Source: an uncultured Clostridia bacterium
GTDB lineage: Bacteria > Bacillota > Clostridia > Oscillospirales > Acutalibacteraceae
DNA: 64,000 nt
Assembly: GCA_947364045.1 (NCBI GenBank)
Contig: CANARN010000004.1
Location: 1 to 64,000 of the forward strand
Direction of reading: 5' to 3'
The position numbers and the translations under genes were made by a program. Under the pieces are notes generated by a model. That model was not told the DNA's origin and made no database searches. It saw only the letters and a list, made by a program, of their open reading frames with translations. Shown in pieces: positions 8,416 to 16,266 of the stretch (position 1 is the first letter of the stretch; the number at the start of each line of letters is the position of its first letter).

Positions 8416-9846
8416 ATGAAAGATATTTACGAAAGTCCTTTAAATTCAAGATATTCAAGCAAGGAAATGAAATACATTTTCTCGCCCGACTTCAAATTCA
8501 GAACATGGAGAAAGCTTTGGATTGCCCTTGCAGAAAGCGAAAAGGAGCTTGGCTTAGGCATCACGGACGAGCAGATTGAAGAGCTTAAAGCTCACGCTGA
8601 CGACATAAATTATGAGGTTGCCGAGGCGAGAGAAAAGGAAGTCCGCCACGACGTAATGAGCCATGTTTACGCTTACGGCGTTCAATGCCCCAAGGCAAAG
8701 GGAATTATCCACCTCGGCGCAACGTCTTGCTATGTAGGCGATAACACGGACGTTATTACTATGACCGAAGCGTTAAAGCTTGTCCGCAAAAAGCTTGTAA
8801 ACCTTATTAACGGACTTGCAAAATTTGCTGACGAATATAAAGCTATGCCTTGCCTTGCTTATACGCATTATCAGCCTGCTCAGCCTACAACCGTGGGCAA
8901 AAGAGCGTCGCTTTGGCTCAACGATTTAGTTATGGATATGGCTTCTCTTGATTTTCAGATTTCGCAGATGCGCCTGCTTGGCTCAAAGGGAACAACAGGT
9001 ACACAGGCGTCATTCGTTGAGCTTTTTGAGGGCGACAGTGAAAAAATTAAGGCGCTTGACAGAAAAATCGCAGAGAAAATGGGCTTCGACAGCTGTTATA
9101 TGGTTTCGGGTCAGACTTATTCAAGAAAGCTGGACTACAACGTACTTTCAGTGCTTGCGGGGATTGCCCAGTCGGCTTACAAATTCTCAAACGACCTTAG
9201 AATGTTACAGCACGAAAAAGAAATTGAAGAACCCTTTGAAAAGCATCAGATTGGTTCTTCTGCTATGGCTTATAAGCGCAATCCTATGAGAAGCGAAAGA
9301 ATTTCATCGCTTTCAAGATATGTAATTGCAGACGCTTTAAACCCTGCAATCACTGCCGCAACTCAGTGGTTTGAAAGAACGCTTGACGACTCTGCAAACA
9401 AGAGAATCAGTGTTCCCGAGGCGTTCCTTGCAATTGACGCTGTTTTGGAGCTTTACATAAATGTAACGGAGGGTCTTGTTGTTTATCCCAAAATGGTTGA
9501 AAAGCATTTGCTTGCAGAGCTTCCGTTTATGGCAACCGAAAACATTATGATGGCGGCTGTTAAAAAAGGCGGAGACCGTCAGGAGCTTCACGAGAGAATC
9601 CGTGTTCATTCAATGGCGGCGGGCAAGGTCGTAAAAGAGGACGGTATGCCCAACGATTTAGTTGACAGAATTGCCGCAGACCCGATGTTCGGTCTTACAA
9701 AAGAGGAAATCCTCTCCGAAATGAAGACGGAGAACTTTGTGGGCAGAGCGCCGGAGCAAGTAACTGAGTTTATTGAGGCAGAGGTTAAACCTATTCTTGA
9801 AAAATACAGCGACCTTTTAGGGCTTGAGGTTGAAATAAAAGTATAA
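8416..9846 (+). CDS. purB: adenylosuccinate lyase
   Basis: Cleaves fumarate from SAICAR and from adenylosuccinate in purine synthesis. The 476-residue protein belongs to the fumarase/aspartase superfamily; the signature loop GSSAMAYKRNPMRSE is near residues 288-302, and HLGATSCYVGDN and THYQPAQPTT carry the expected active-site histidines and threonines. Length matches the longer, eukaryote-like PurB type common in Clostridia. AAGGAG precedes the ATG. It ends 5 bp before a GTAGGGCGGG palindrome that probably acts as its terminator. Confidence 0.95.
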   Translation: MKDIYESPLNSRYSSKEMKYIFSPDFKFRTWRKLWIALAESEKELGLGITDEQIEELKAHADDINYEVAEAREKEVRHDVMSHVYAYGVQCPKAKGIIHLGATSCYVGDNTDVITMTEALKLVRKKLVNLINGLAKFADEYKAMPCLAYTHYQPAQPTTVGKRASLWLNDLVMDMASLDFQISQMRLLGSKGTTGTQASFVELFEGDSEKIKALDRKIAEKMGFDSCYMVSGQTYSRKLDYNVLSVLAGIAQSAYKFSNDLRMLQHEKEIEEPFEKHQIGSSAMAYKRNPMRSERISSLSRYVIADALNPAITAATQWFERTLDDSANKRISVPEAFLAIDAVLELYINVTEGLVVYPKMVEKHLLAELPFMATENIMMAAVKKGGDRQELHERIRVHSMAAGKVVKEDGMPNDLVDRIAADPMFGLTKEEILSEMKTENFVGRAPEQVTEFIEAEVKPILEKYSDLLGLEVEIKV

Positions 9847-9850
9847 TAAT

Positions 9851-9880
9851 GTAGGGCGGGGGCTTGCTCCCGCCGTTTTT
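9851..9880 (+). terminator. REP-like palindrome acting as purB terminator
   Basis: GTAGGGCGGG, a short loop and CCCGCC followed by GTTTTTATAT. This combines a REP-family palindrome with a T-run suitable for rho-independent termination. Confidence 0.65.
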
Positions 9881-9945
9881 ATATATCCCTGCAGGAAAAT
9901 TACTCTCTAATTGAGGTTACGACGACATCTGGCGCCACTGAAATA

Positions 9946-9977
9946 GGAGCTGTCGAGCGTTAGCGAGACTGAGGGGT
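9946..9977 (+). repeat. 32-nt dispersed palindromic repeat, family B
   Basis: The 32-base sequence beginning GGAGCTGTCGAGCG and ending ACTGAGGGGT occurs again, perfectly inverted, at 46821-46852. The core GCTGTCGAGCGTTAGCGAGACTG contains an imperfect palindrome around GCGTTAGCG. Related tandem copies lie at 46723-46795. Confidence 0.75.
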
Positions 9978-10058
9978 AAAACGATGGAAGACAGCAGTAC
10001 ACCTGCTCGTTGTATGTTTTTTCATTGCAAAAAATATTGCCAAATAAGAAAAAAATTG

Positions 10059-10087
10059 TTTACATTTTCGTTTACGTGTGTTACAAT
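10059..10087 (+). promoter_or_regulatory. promoter of the pyrR operon
   Basis: TTTACA (10059-10064), exactly 17 bp, TACAAT (10082-10087). It places the transcript start near 10094, upstream of the PyrR attenuator. Confidence 0.7.
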
Positions 10088-10095
10088 AAAAGTCA

Positions 10096-10194
10096 GCAAA
10101 GGTCCTTTAATTCGGTACAGAGATACCGGCAAGGGTTGCTGAACGTAATGAAATGATTATGCCTTGCCGTTTTTTCGGTAAGGCTTCTTTTTTT
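10096..10194 (+). promoter_or_regulatory. PyrR-responsive transcription attenuator
   Basis: The binding loop has the conserved hexaloop CAGAGA (10118-10123) closed by CGGTA/TACCG and a lower CCTT/AAGG stem, the known PyrR anti-antiterminator shape. CGGCAAGG (10127-10134) can instead pair with CCTTGCCG (10162-10169), the 5' arm of the terminator GCCTTGCCG...CGGTAAGGC followed by TTCTTTTTTT (10161-10194). In the established mechanism, PyrR with UMP stabilises the binding loop, frees the terminator and shuts off the operon when pyrimidines are plentiful. Confidence 0.9.
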
Positions 10195-10203
10195 GAGGGT
10201 TTT

Positions 10204-10737
10204 ATGGAATCAAAGGTTATTATTGACGGGCAGAGAGTAGAGCGGACAATAGCCAGACTTTCTCACGAAATAATTGAACGCAATGCAGACGAAGAGGAGA
10301 TTTACCTTATCGGCATTAAACGCAGGGGTGTGCCGATAGCCCAAAGACTTCGCCTGAACATTGAAAAATTTTCCGATATTAAGGTTAAAACGGGCGAGCT
10401 TGACATTACTCTTTACCGTGATGACCTTACGGAAAAATATGTTTCGCCGCACATTAACGGTACAGTGATTGACTTTGACGTAAACGAAAAAAATATTATT
10501 CTTGTGGATGACGTTCTCTTTACGGGCAGAACGGCAAGGGCGGCAATGGAAGCGGTTATAGGGCTTGGCAGACCGTCTGTTATACAGCTTGCGGTAATTA
10601 TTGACAGGGGTCACAGGGAGCTGCCGATTTGCGCAAACTACGTTGGTAAAAACGTGCCTACTTCAAAAGAGGAGTTTGTGAATGTCAGACTTGAAGAGCT
10701 TGACGGTGTAACCGAGGTTGCAATTTCAAGGGAATAA
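10204..10737 (+). CDS. pyrR: PyrR bifunctional pyrimidine operon regulator / uracil phosphoribosyltransferase
   Basis: RNA-binding regulator of pyrimidine genes with weak uracil phosphoribosyltransferase activity. The 177-residue protein has the PRPP-binding loop IILVDDVLFTGRTARAA near residues 97-113 and the PyrR N-terminus (IIDGQRVERTIARLSHEI), as well as the SRE ending. ATG 10204 is used; the longer open frame from 10153 runs through the attenuator terminator and is not plausible. The attenuator directly upstream means the gene regulates itself together with the downstream uracil permease. Confidence 0.95.
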   Translation: MESKVIIDGQRVERTIARLSHEIIERNADEEEIYLIGIKRRGVPIAQRLRLNIEKFSDIKVKTGELDITLYRDDLTEKYVSPHINGTVIDFDVNEKNIILVDDVLFTGRTARAAMEAVIGLGRPSVIQLAVIIDRGHRELPICANYVGKNVPTSKEEFVNVRLEELDGVTEVAISRE

Positions 10738-10792
10738 AAATTATAAATAAGGTAGATGGGGCGAAAGCCTTAAAATATAAGGAGGATTTAAA

Positions 10793-12142
10793 ATGAATCT
10801 AATTTACAACATCAAAGACAAGCCGAAATTCGGACAGCTCATTGTTTTCGCATTTCAGCAGTTGCTTGCAATTCTTGCGGCAACAATCGCAGTTCCCTCA
10901 ATCGTTGGCAACGGAATGAGCCAGTCCGCAGCGCTTTTCGGCGCAGGTATCGGCACAATTGTTTATCTTCTTTTCACAAAGTTTAACAGCCCCGTGTTCC
11001 TCGGCTCGTCGTTTGCTTTTATCGGTTCAATGTTTGCCGCATTCGGCGGTGCGGCTTCAGCGGAAGCAGGCTATGCAGGAATTATCTTCGGCGCATTGTT
11101 TGCAGGTCTTGTTTATGTAGTTATTGCCATTATTGTTAAAATTGCAGGCGTTAAATGGATTAATAAAATTATGCCCGCAGTTGTTATCGGACCGACTGTT
11201 TCAATCATCGGTCTTTCGCTTGCAGGCAACGCAGTCGGCGATCTTACAAAGGGTAAGGTTCTCGATGCGGCAGGCGCTTCGGTTGCAAGCCCCTATGTTG
11301 CTCTTATCTGCGGTCTTATTACTCTCTTTACGGTTATTCTTTGCTCGGTTTACGGCAAGAAGATGGCTAAGCTTATTCCGTTCATCATCGGTATTCTTGC
11401 AGGTTATGCGGCGGCGGCAATCTTCACCGTAATCGGCATTAAAACAAATAATCTTGCATTACAAGTTATTGACTTCTCAGTATTCAGCGATATGAAAATT
11501 TTCGCTGTTCCTGATTTCTCATTCATTATGGCGGCAAAAGGTCTCAGCGCTATAAATGCAAAATATCTCATTACCGTTGCAGTGGCTTATGTTCCTGTTG
11601 CGTTCGTTGTTTTCGCAGAGCATATTGCAGACCACAAAAATCTGTCGTCGGTTATCGGCAAAGAATTGCTTGAAGACCCGGGTCTTCACAGAACACTTCT
11701 CGGTGACGGCGTAGGCTCAGTTGCAGGTGCAATTTTCGGCGGATGCCCCAACACTACATACGGCGAGTCGGTTGGATGTGTAGCAATCACGGGTAACGCT
11801 TCGGTTGTTACAATTCTTGCAACAGCTGTTATGGCTATTGTAATTTCATTCTTCGGCCCGTTTGTAACATTCCTTGCAACAATTCCCAACTGCGTAATGG
11901 GCGGAGTTTGTGTTACTCTTTACGGCTTCATTGCAGTTTCGGGTCTTAAGATGATTCAGAATGTTGACCTCGGAAAGAACAGAAACCTCTTCGTAGTTGC
12001 AGTTATTCTTATCTGCGGTATAGGCGGTCTTACAGTTTCATTCGGCAAGGTTACACTTACATCAATTGCCTGCGCTCTTATTCTCGGCATTATTGCAAAT
12101 GCAATTCTTCCGAAGGACGCTGAAGAGGCAAAGGCGGAATAA
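10793..12142 (+). CDS. pyrP: uracil permease (NCS2 family)
   Basis: Proton-coupled uracil importer of the nucleobase:cation symporter-2 family in the cytoplasmic membrane. At 449 residues it is almost entirely hydrophobic, with about 14 helices; LLAILAATIAVPSIVG at the N-terminus, HKNLSSVIGKELLEDPGLHRTLLGDG and GGCPNTTYGESVG (the substrate-binding NCS2 signature) near residues 285-325 are diagnostic. AAGGAGG precedes the ATG, 55 bp after pyrR, so both are under the PyrR attenuator. Xanthine transport is less likely given the operon. B. subtilis pyrP is the natural counterpart (E. coli uraA). Confidence 0.92.
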   Translation: MNLIYNIKDKPKFGQLIVFAFQQLLAILAATIAVPSIVGNGMSQSAALFGAGIGTIVYLLFTKFNSPVFLGSSFAFIGSMFAAFGGAASAEAGYAGIIFGALFAGLVYVVIAIIVKIAGVKWINKIMPAVVIGPTVSIIGLSLAGNAVGDLTKGKVLDAAGASVASPYVALICGLITLFTVILCSVYGKKMAKLIPFIIGILAGYAAAAIFTVIGIKTNNLALQVIDFSVFSDMKIFAVPDFSFIMAAKGLSAINAKYLITVAVAYVPVAFVVFAEHIADHKNLSSVIGKELLEDPGLHRTLLGDGVGSVAGAIFGGCPNTTYGESVGCVAITGNASVVTILATAVMAIVISFFGPFVTFLATIPNCVMGGVCVTLYGFIAVSGLKMIQNVDLGKNRNLFVVAVILICGIGGLTVSFGKVTLTSIACALILGIIANAILPKDAEEAKAE

Positions 12143-12172
12143 TTTCAGATTAAAACAAATATTGATATATAA

Positions 12173-12200
12173 GTAGGGCGGGGGTTTACTCCCGCCCTAC
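12173..12200. repeat. REP-like palindrome
   Basis: GTAGGGCGGG and CCCGCCCTAC form a perfect 10-bp inverted repeat with an 8-nt loop, 30 bp after the uracil permease stop. It belongs to the same GTAGGG...CCCTAC family as 9851, 20542, 42568 and 51259. Confidence 0.75.
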
Positions 12201-12250
12201 TGCGTAACAGTATGTAAAGAAACAGAAATCGGGTACTCGCAACTTCGCCC

Positions 12251-12279
12251 TTGACAACAGCCACACACTTTGATAGAAT
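12251..12279 (+). promoter_or_regulatory. promoter of the tRNA-Arg locus
   Basis: TTGACA (12251-12256), 17 bp, TAGAAT (12274-12279). The predicted start near 12286 is 17 bases before the first tRNA 5' fragment, not before the intact tRNA at 12561. No comparable promoter is seen between fragments, so the whole array is probably one transcript. Confidence 0.7.
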
Positions 12280-12302
12280 AGCAGAGCGAAATAAATGTAT
12301 AT

Positions 12303-12560
12303 GTCTCCTTAGTTAAATGGATATAAGAACCTGATACTTCGTATCAGAACCTTGTTACTTGTTGCTCTCTGTGTTCGCAACTGCGTAATAATAAACCCTC
12401 GAAGATAGTTTGATAATAAAATTTGATATATGCCTCCTTAGTTAAATGGATATAAGAACCTGATACTTCGTATCAGAACCTTGTTACTTGTTGCTCTCTG
12501 TGTTCGCAACTGCGTAATAATAAACCCTCGAAGATAGTTTGATAATAAAATTTGATATAT
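12303..12560 (+). repeat. 129-bp tandem repeat: tRNA-Arg 5' fragments plus small hairpins
   Basis: Two units of exactly 129 bp (12303-12431 and 12432-12560). Each starts with the first 23 bases of the tRNA-Arg gene, (GTCTCCTTA or GCCTCCTTA) then GTTAAATGGATATA, and then departs within the D-stem into AAGAAC, the hairpin CTGATAC-TTC-GTATCAG, a second hairpin GTTGC...GCAAC and TGCGTAATAATAAACCC. A third start of the same 23 bases is the intact tRNA at 12561. A further unit follows it (12673-12820), with the added hairpins AAAAGGC-GTT-GCCTTTT and CTGCCGC-TTT-GCGTCAG joined by CTCGTAATAA linkers. Confidence 0.9.
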
Positions 12561-12635
12561 GCCTCCTTAGTTAAATGGATATAATAAACCCCTCCTAAGG
12601 GTTAGTTATCGGTTCGATTCCGGTAGGGGGTGCCA
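12561..12635 (+). tRNA. tRNA-Arg (anticodon CCU)
   Basis: A complete 75-nt cloverleaf. Acceptor GCCTCCT pairs with AGGGGGT (a U:G pair at position 4 and a G:U end pair); D-arm GTTA/TAAT; anticodon stem AACCC/GGGTT with loop CTCCTAA, giving anticodon CCT; T-arm ATCGG/CCGGT with loop TTCGATT; discriminator G and an encoded CCA. It decodes AGG. It lies inside an array of its own fragments. Confidence 0.93.
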
Positions 12636-12636
12636 A

Positions 12637-12676
12637 AAGGCTTGGACAGTTTTGTATGAGCCTTTAATTTTTGTTA
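12637..12676 (+). terminator. terminator of the intact tRNA-Arg
   Basis: AAAGGCT pairs with AGCCTTT, followed by AATTTTT. It is positionally equivalent to the terminator after the second tRNA 3' half, suggesting the gene and its terminator were duplicated together. Confidence 0.7.
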
Positions 12677-12873
12677 AATGGATATAAGAACCTGATACTT
12701 CGTATCAGAACCTTGTTACTCGTATAAAAGGCGTTGCCTTTTCACTCGTAATAAGAACCTGCCGCTTTGCGTCAGAACCTTGTTACTCGTGTTGCTCATA
12801 ATATTCGCAATACTCGTAATAATAAACCCCTCCTAAGGGTTAGTTATCGGTTCGATTCCGGTAGGGGGTGCCA
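12673..12873 (+). pseudogene. hairpin-interrupted tRNA-Arg copy
   Basis: The D-arm piece GTTAAATGGATATA (12673-12686) is followed by a 134-base hairpin insert and then by a 53-base 3' half (12821-12873) identical to that of the intact gene, from AATAAACCCC through the T-arm and CCA. The acceptor 5' strand is missing (AATTTTT stands in its place), so even if the insert were removed no normal acceptor stem could form. Confidence 0.85.
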
Positions 12874-12875
12874 AC

Positions 12876-12910
12876 AGCTCAAACGGTTTTGTTTGGGCTG
12901 ATTTTTTTGT
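12876..12910 (+). terminator. terminator after the interrupted tRNA copy
   Basis: CAGCTCAAAC and GTTTGGGCTG form a 10-bp stem (one G:U) with a GGTTTT loop, followed by ATTTTTTT. Confidence 0.85.
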
Positions 12911-13069
12911 TATATGCTGTTCGTTGAAACGAGCTGTTAATAATAAAACAACCGGCGAAAAGACCGTTTATATCGCTTGTAATATTTTATGCTGTCTGAT
13001 TTCAGCTTAATAGGAATTTGAGTATTACAAAATTGTAATTATATATCCTGTGTTTATTAAAAATATATA

Positions 13070-13098
13070 TTGACAAACGCATATATATGATATATTAT
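13070..13098 (+). promoter_or_regulatory. promoter of the Dlt-like operon
   Basis: TTGACA (13070-13075), 17 bp, TATTAT (13093-13098), about 220 bases before the first gene. The AT-rich leader (13105-13319) shows no clear known riboswitch. Between 12911 and 13070 I see nothing identifiable. Confidence 0.65.
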
Positions 13099-13319
13099 GT
13101 AACTGTGCTATTGCGACTATTACAGTTGTCAGCTTTTTCCTGCTTTATGTATTAAAGGCGAATATTAAATGCGCAAAATGCAGTAAATTTTGGCTGAATG
13201 GCATTAAAAACAACTTTCTTAAAATAAAGCTTAAAGATTTTTTAAGAATATTTTAATATGATTTTCTGTGAAATTGTGATAGAATGTTGTAAAAAAAGAA
13301 AGGAGCAGAAACTAAAAAA

Positions 13320-14834
13320 TTGAAGCGAAATGTACTTGAATATTTAGAATATAATGCGGCGCGTTATTCAGAAAAAGCAGCAGTAACTGATGAGAATAAA
13401 AGCTATACCTACAGTGAATTGCTGTCACTTTCTTTGCGGATAGGCAGCGCTGTTGCTCATAAAACAGATAGAAACAAACCGATTGCAGTGCTTTTGGAGA
13501 AAAGCGCAGATGCACTCGGTGTATTTTTGGGAATAGCTCAGGCAGGCTGTTTTTATGTAACCTTTAATCCTGACCTGCCGAAGAACCGTCTTGCGCAGGT
13601 TCAGTCCGTCTTGCAGGCGGAATATATAATTACGGACGAGGCTCATTTGGACTTGGCGGAGGATTTGATTGAAAAAGACCGCATACTTATGCTGAAGGAC
13701 TTAACTTCTTCGCAGGAGGATTTGTTCTTGCTCGGTAAAATTCGAAGCCGCGCTATTGACACCGACCCGCTTTATGCGAACTTTACGTCGGGGTCAACAG
13801 GTGTGCCTAAGGGCGTTGTTGTAAGCCACAGAAGCGTACTTGACTTTATAGATGTTTTTGCGCCGATGTTTAATATTGATGAAACGGACATTATCGGCAA
13901 TCAGGCTCCATTTGATTTTGATGTGTCGGTAAAGGATATATATTCATCGCTCCGCCAGGCAGCGACGCTTGTTATTGTTCCAAAGCGTCTTTTCTCTCAG
14001 CCTGCGGCTCTTCTCGACTTTATCTGCGAGCATAATGTAACTACAATGATTTGGGCGGTTTCGGCGCTGTGCCTTATCAGCACATTTCACGGGCTTGAGT
14101 ACCGAACTCCGACCGACGTTCGCCGCGTACTTTTCAGCGGCGAGGTTATGCCGTACAAGCATTTGAAATCTTGGATGGAGCATTTGCCTGACGCGCAGTT
14201 CGTGAATTTGTACGGACCTACTGAAATTACCTGCAATTGCACATACCATATAATAGACCGAAATGCCGATTATTCGGGCGGAATACCCATAGGCAAAGCA
14301 TTTCCCAATGAACACGTATTTTTGCTGAACGAAGACAACACTGAAATTACAAAAGCGGGCGAAACCGGTGAAATCTGCGTTCGCGGGTCGGCATTGGCTT
14401 TGGGGTATTACTGCAATCCCGAGCAGACCGCGGCGGCTTTCCCCGTAAATCCGCTGAATAAGGCTTATCCCGAAAGAATTTACCGTACCGGAGATTTGGC
14501 TCAGTACACGCCTGAGGGCGAGTTGATGTTCTGCGGACGTAAGGATTTTCAGATAAAGTATATGGGGCATCGCATAGAGCTTGAAGAGATTGAAAGAGCA
14601 GTTTCGGCAGTTCACGGCATTGAACGCTGCTGCGTAATTTTTGACGAGGCGAAGCAAAAGCTGTACGGCTTTTATATAGGCGATATGGATAAAAAAGAGC
14701 TTCATTCAGCGCTTAAAGAATCGCTTCCTGTTTTTATGGTTCCGAATTCCCTTGTTCAGCTTGAGGAGTTTCCGCTGACCAAAAACGGAAAAATTGACCG
14801 AAAACAGCTTCTTGAAAGGAAGAAACGGAAATGA
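13320..14834 (+). CDS. DltA-like amino acid adenylation enzyme (carrier-protein ligase)
   Basis: ANL-superfamily enzyme that should activate an amino acid with ATP and load it on the carrier protein encoded at 16032. The 504 residues show all core motifs: A3 TSGSTGVPKG (156-165), A4 FDFDVS (198-203), A5 NLYGPTE (296-302), A7 YRTGD (388-392), A8 FQIKYMGHRIELEEIE, A10 NGKIDRK with Lys491. It resembles DltA (D-alanine ligase of teichoic-acid alanylation). However, FSGE (272-275) replaces DltA's FCGE; that cysteine is reported to select D-alanine, so another amino acid is likely. TTG start, with AGGAG rather far upstream (14 nt). It overlaps the next gene by 4 bp (ATGA). Confidence 0.85.
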   Translation: MKRNVLEYLEYNAARYSEKAAVTDENKSYTYSELLSLSLRIGSAVAHKTDRNKPIAVLLEKSADALGVFLGIAQAGCFYVTFNPDLPKNRLAQVQSVLQAEYIITDEAHLDLAEDLIEKDRILMLKDLTSSQEDLFLLGKIRSRAIDTDPLYANFTSGSTGVPKGVVVSHRSVLDFIDVFAPMFNIDETDIIGNQAPFDFDVSVKDIYSSLRQAATLVIVPKRLFSQPAALLDFICEHNVTTMIWAVSALCLISTFHGLEYRTPTDVRRVLFSGEVMPYKHLKSWMEHLPDAQFVNLYGPTEITCNCTYHIIDRNADYSGGIPIGKAFPNEHVFLLNEDNTEITKAGETGEICVRGSALALGYYCNPEQTAAAFPVNPLNKAYPERIYRTGDLAQYTPEGELMFCGRKDFQIKYMGHRIELEEIERAVSAVHGIERCCVIFDEAKQKLYGFYIGDMDKKELHSALKESLPVFMVPNSLVQLEEFPLTKNGKIDRKQLLERKKRK

Positions 14835-16009
14835 CAGCGGAACAGATAAAGAATTTACTTAAAACGCATAAAACGCCGATTTACGTATTTGATTTAAACG
14901 AACTGCGCAAACGCGTTGATTTTCTGAAGCAGAGCCTTCCTGACAGGGTAAAGCTTTGTTACGCAGTTAAAGCGAATACATTTATTTCCAAGGAAATGGG
15001 CGATGCAGTACCGTGGCTGGAGCTTTGCTCCCCCGGTGAATACAGAGTTTGCAAAAAATTAGGAATTTCACCTGAGAAATTTGTAATTTCAGGTGTTAAT
15101 AAAGAAAAATCTGTAATTGAGGAGATGGTTTCGGAAGAAAAAAATATCGGCTGTTATACAGCGGAATCAGTAAGTCAGTTTAATCTTCTTTACGAAAGCG
15201 CTGAAAAGGCAGGAAGAAAAATTCCCGTATTATTAAGGCTTACAAGCGGAAATCAATTCGGTCTTGACGAAGATGACCTTGAAAGGCTGATTGAAGAATA
15301 TAAAGACAGTGAATTTACCGATATTTGCGGAATACAGTTTTTTTCGGGAACGCAAAAAACTTCTCTTAAAAAAGTACAGCGTGAAATAAATCACGTTGAC
15401 GCATTTATTGATAATTTAAGGGAAAAATATTCTTTTAACACCAAAAGGCTTGAATTCGGCGGCGGATTTCCCGTTTCGTATTTTGAGGGCGAAAGCTTTG
15501 ACGAGAAAGAATATCTCAGCGCGTTTTCGGAAATGCTCGGAAATATGAATTATCAGGGCGAAATTGTTCTGGAGCTGGGCAGAAGCATTGCGGCAAGCTG
15601 CGGAACTTATTTAACAAGCGTGGTTGATATAAAGAAAAATCACTCGGAAAATTATGCCATAGTTGACGGCGGAATGCATCAGATAGTATATTTCGGTCAG
15701 TTTATGGCAATGAAACATCCGAAGGTGCGGCTTTTCCCCGAAAGAGCTGACGAAAATGCTGAGGAATGGAATATATGCGGTTCGCTTTGTACAGTAAATG
15801 ACATTTTAGTTAAAAAATTACCGCTGTCAAATCTTCAAATCGGCGATACGCTGGTTTTTGAAAAGACGGGCGCTTACTGTGTAACCGAGGGCATTTCCCT
15901 GTTTTTGACAAGAGAACTGCCGGGCGTTTTACTGTTGGACAATGACAAATTTACGTCGGTGAGAAAGCCGACTGAAACGGAGTTTTTAAATACTCCGAAT
16001 AATATTTAA
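14831..16009 (+). CDS. fold-type III PLP decarboxylase (DapDC/BtrK-like)
   Basis: A 392-residue PLP enzyme of the alanine-racemase fold, in the diaminopimelate/ornithine decarboxylase group. Visible: PLP lysine in YAVKAN (Lys47), phosphate-binding GGGFP (210-214), ELGR (248-251), active-site cysteine in CGSLCTVND (Cys316 or Cys320), DGGMHQ and the GAYC loop (347-350). The histidine that usually stacks on PLP (GxxxHxGS) is Phe171 here (GIQFFSGTQ). Its place between the adenylation enzyme and its carrier protein suggests it acts on a free or carrier-bound amino acid, like BtrK, which decarboxylates glutamyl-ACP in butirosin synthesis. Plain lysine synthesis is less likely given this context, and racemase activity is possible. 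Confidence 0.82.
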   Translation: MTAEQIKNLLKTHKTPIYVFDLNELRKRVDFLKQSLPDRVKLCYAVKANTFISKEMGDAVPWLELCSPGEYRVCKKLGISPEKFVISGVNKEKSVIEEMVSEEKNIGCYTAESVSQFNLLYESAEKAGRKIPVLLRLTSGNQFGLDEDDLERLIEEYKDSEFTDICGIQFFSGTQKTSLKKVQREINHVDAFIDNLREKYSFNTKRLEFGGGFPVSYFEGESFDEKEYLSAFSEMLGNMNYQGEIVLELGRSIAASCGTYLTSVVDIKKNHSENYAIVDGGMHQIVYFGQFMAMKHPKVRLFPERADENAEEWNICGSLCTVNDILVKKLPLSNLQIGDTLVFEKTGAYCVTEGISLFLTRELPGVLLLDNDKFTSVRKPTETEFLNTPNNI

Positions 16010-16031
16010 AGAAAGAGAAGGAACAAAAATT

Positions 16032-16265
16032 ATGGATGAAAGATTATTAGAGATTTTAGAGGATATTCAGCCGGAGGTTGATTTTGAAACCTGCACAACA
16101 CTTATTGACGACCATTACCTTGACTCACTGTCAATTATATCTCTTGTAGCTGAGCTTGAAGAGGAGTTTGACATTACAATCCCGACAGTTGAAATTATTC
16201 CCGACAACTTTAATTCGGCAGAAAAAATGTGGGAAATGATTACAAGGCTTTCGGAGGAGGATTGA
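16032..16265 (+). CDS. acyl/aminoacyl carrier protein (DltC-like)
   Basis: A 77-residue acidic four-helix carrier protein with the phosphopantetheine site YLDSLSI (Ser32). It should carry the amino acid loaded by the upstream adenylation enzyme as a thioester on the inner face of the membrane. Size and charge match DltC. GAAGGAAC precedes the ATG, and the stop is 1 bp from the next start (TGA-A-TTG), so it is tightly coupled to the MBOAT gene. Confidence 0.92.
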   Translation: MDERLLEILEDIQPEVDFETCTTLIDDHYLDSLSIISLVAELEEEFDITIPTVEIIPDNFNSAEKMWEMITRLSEED

Positions 16266-16266
16266 A

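Noticed and set aside
12303..12820. CRISPR-like array
   Set aside because: The repeats contain tRNA 5' ends, unit copies are identical including the would-be spacers, and no cas genes are in the window.
12673..12873. Functional intron-containing or split tRNA-Arg
   Set aside because: The acceptor 5' strand is missing, so removal of the insert would still not give a cloverleaf. It is better treated as a pseudogene copy.
13944..14705. 253-codon open frame antisense to the adenylation gene
   Set aside because: Shadow frame of a long conserved enzyme; no ribosome site, no recognisable domain.
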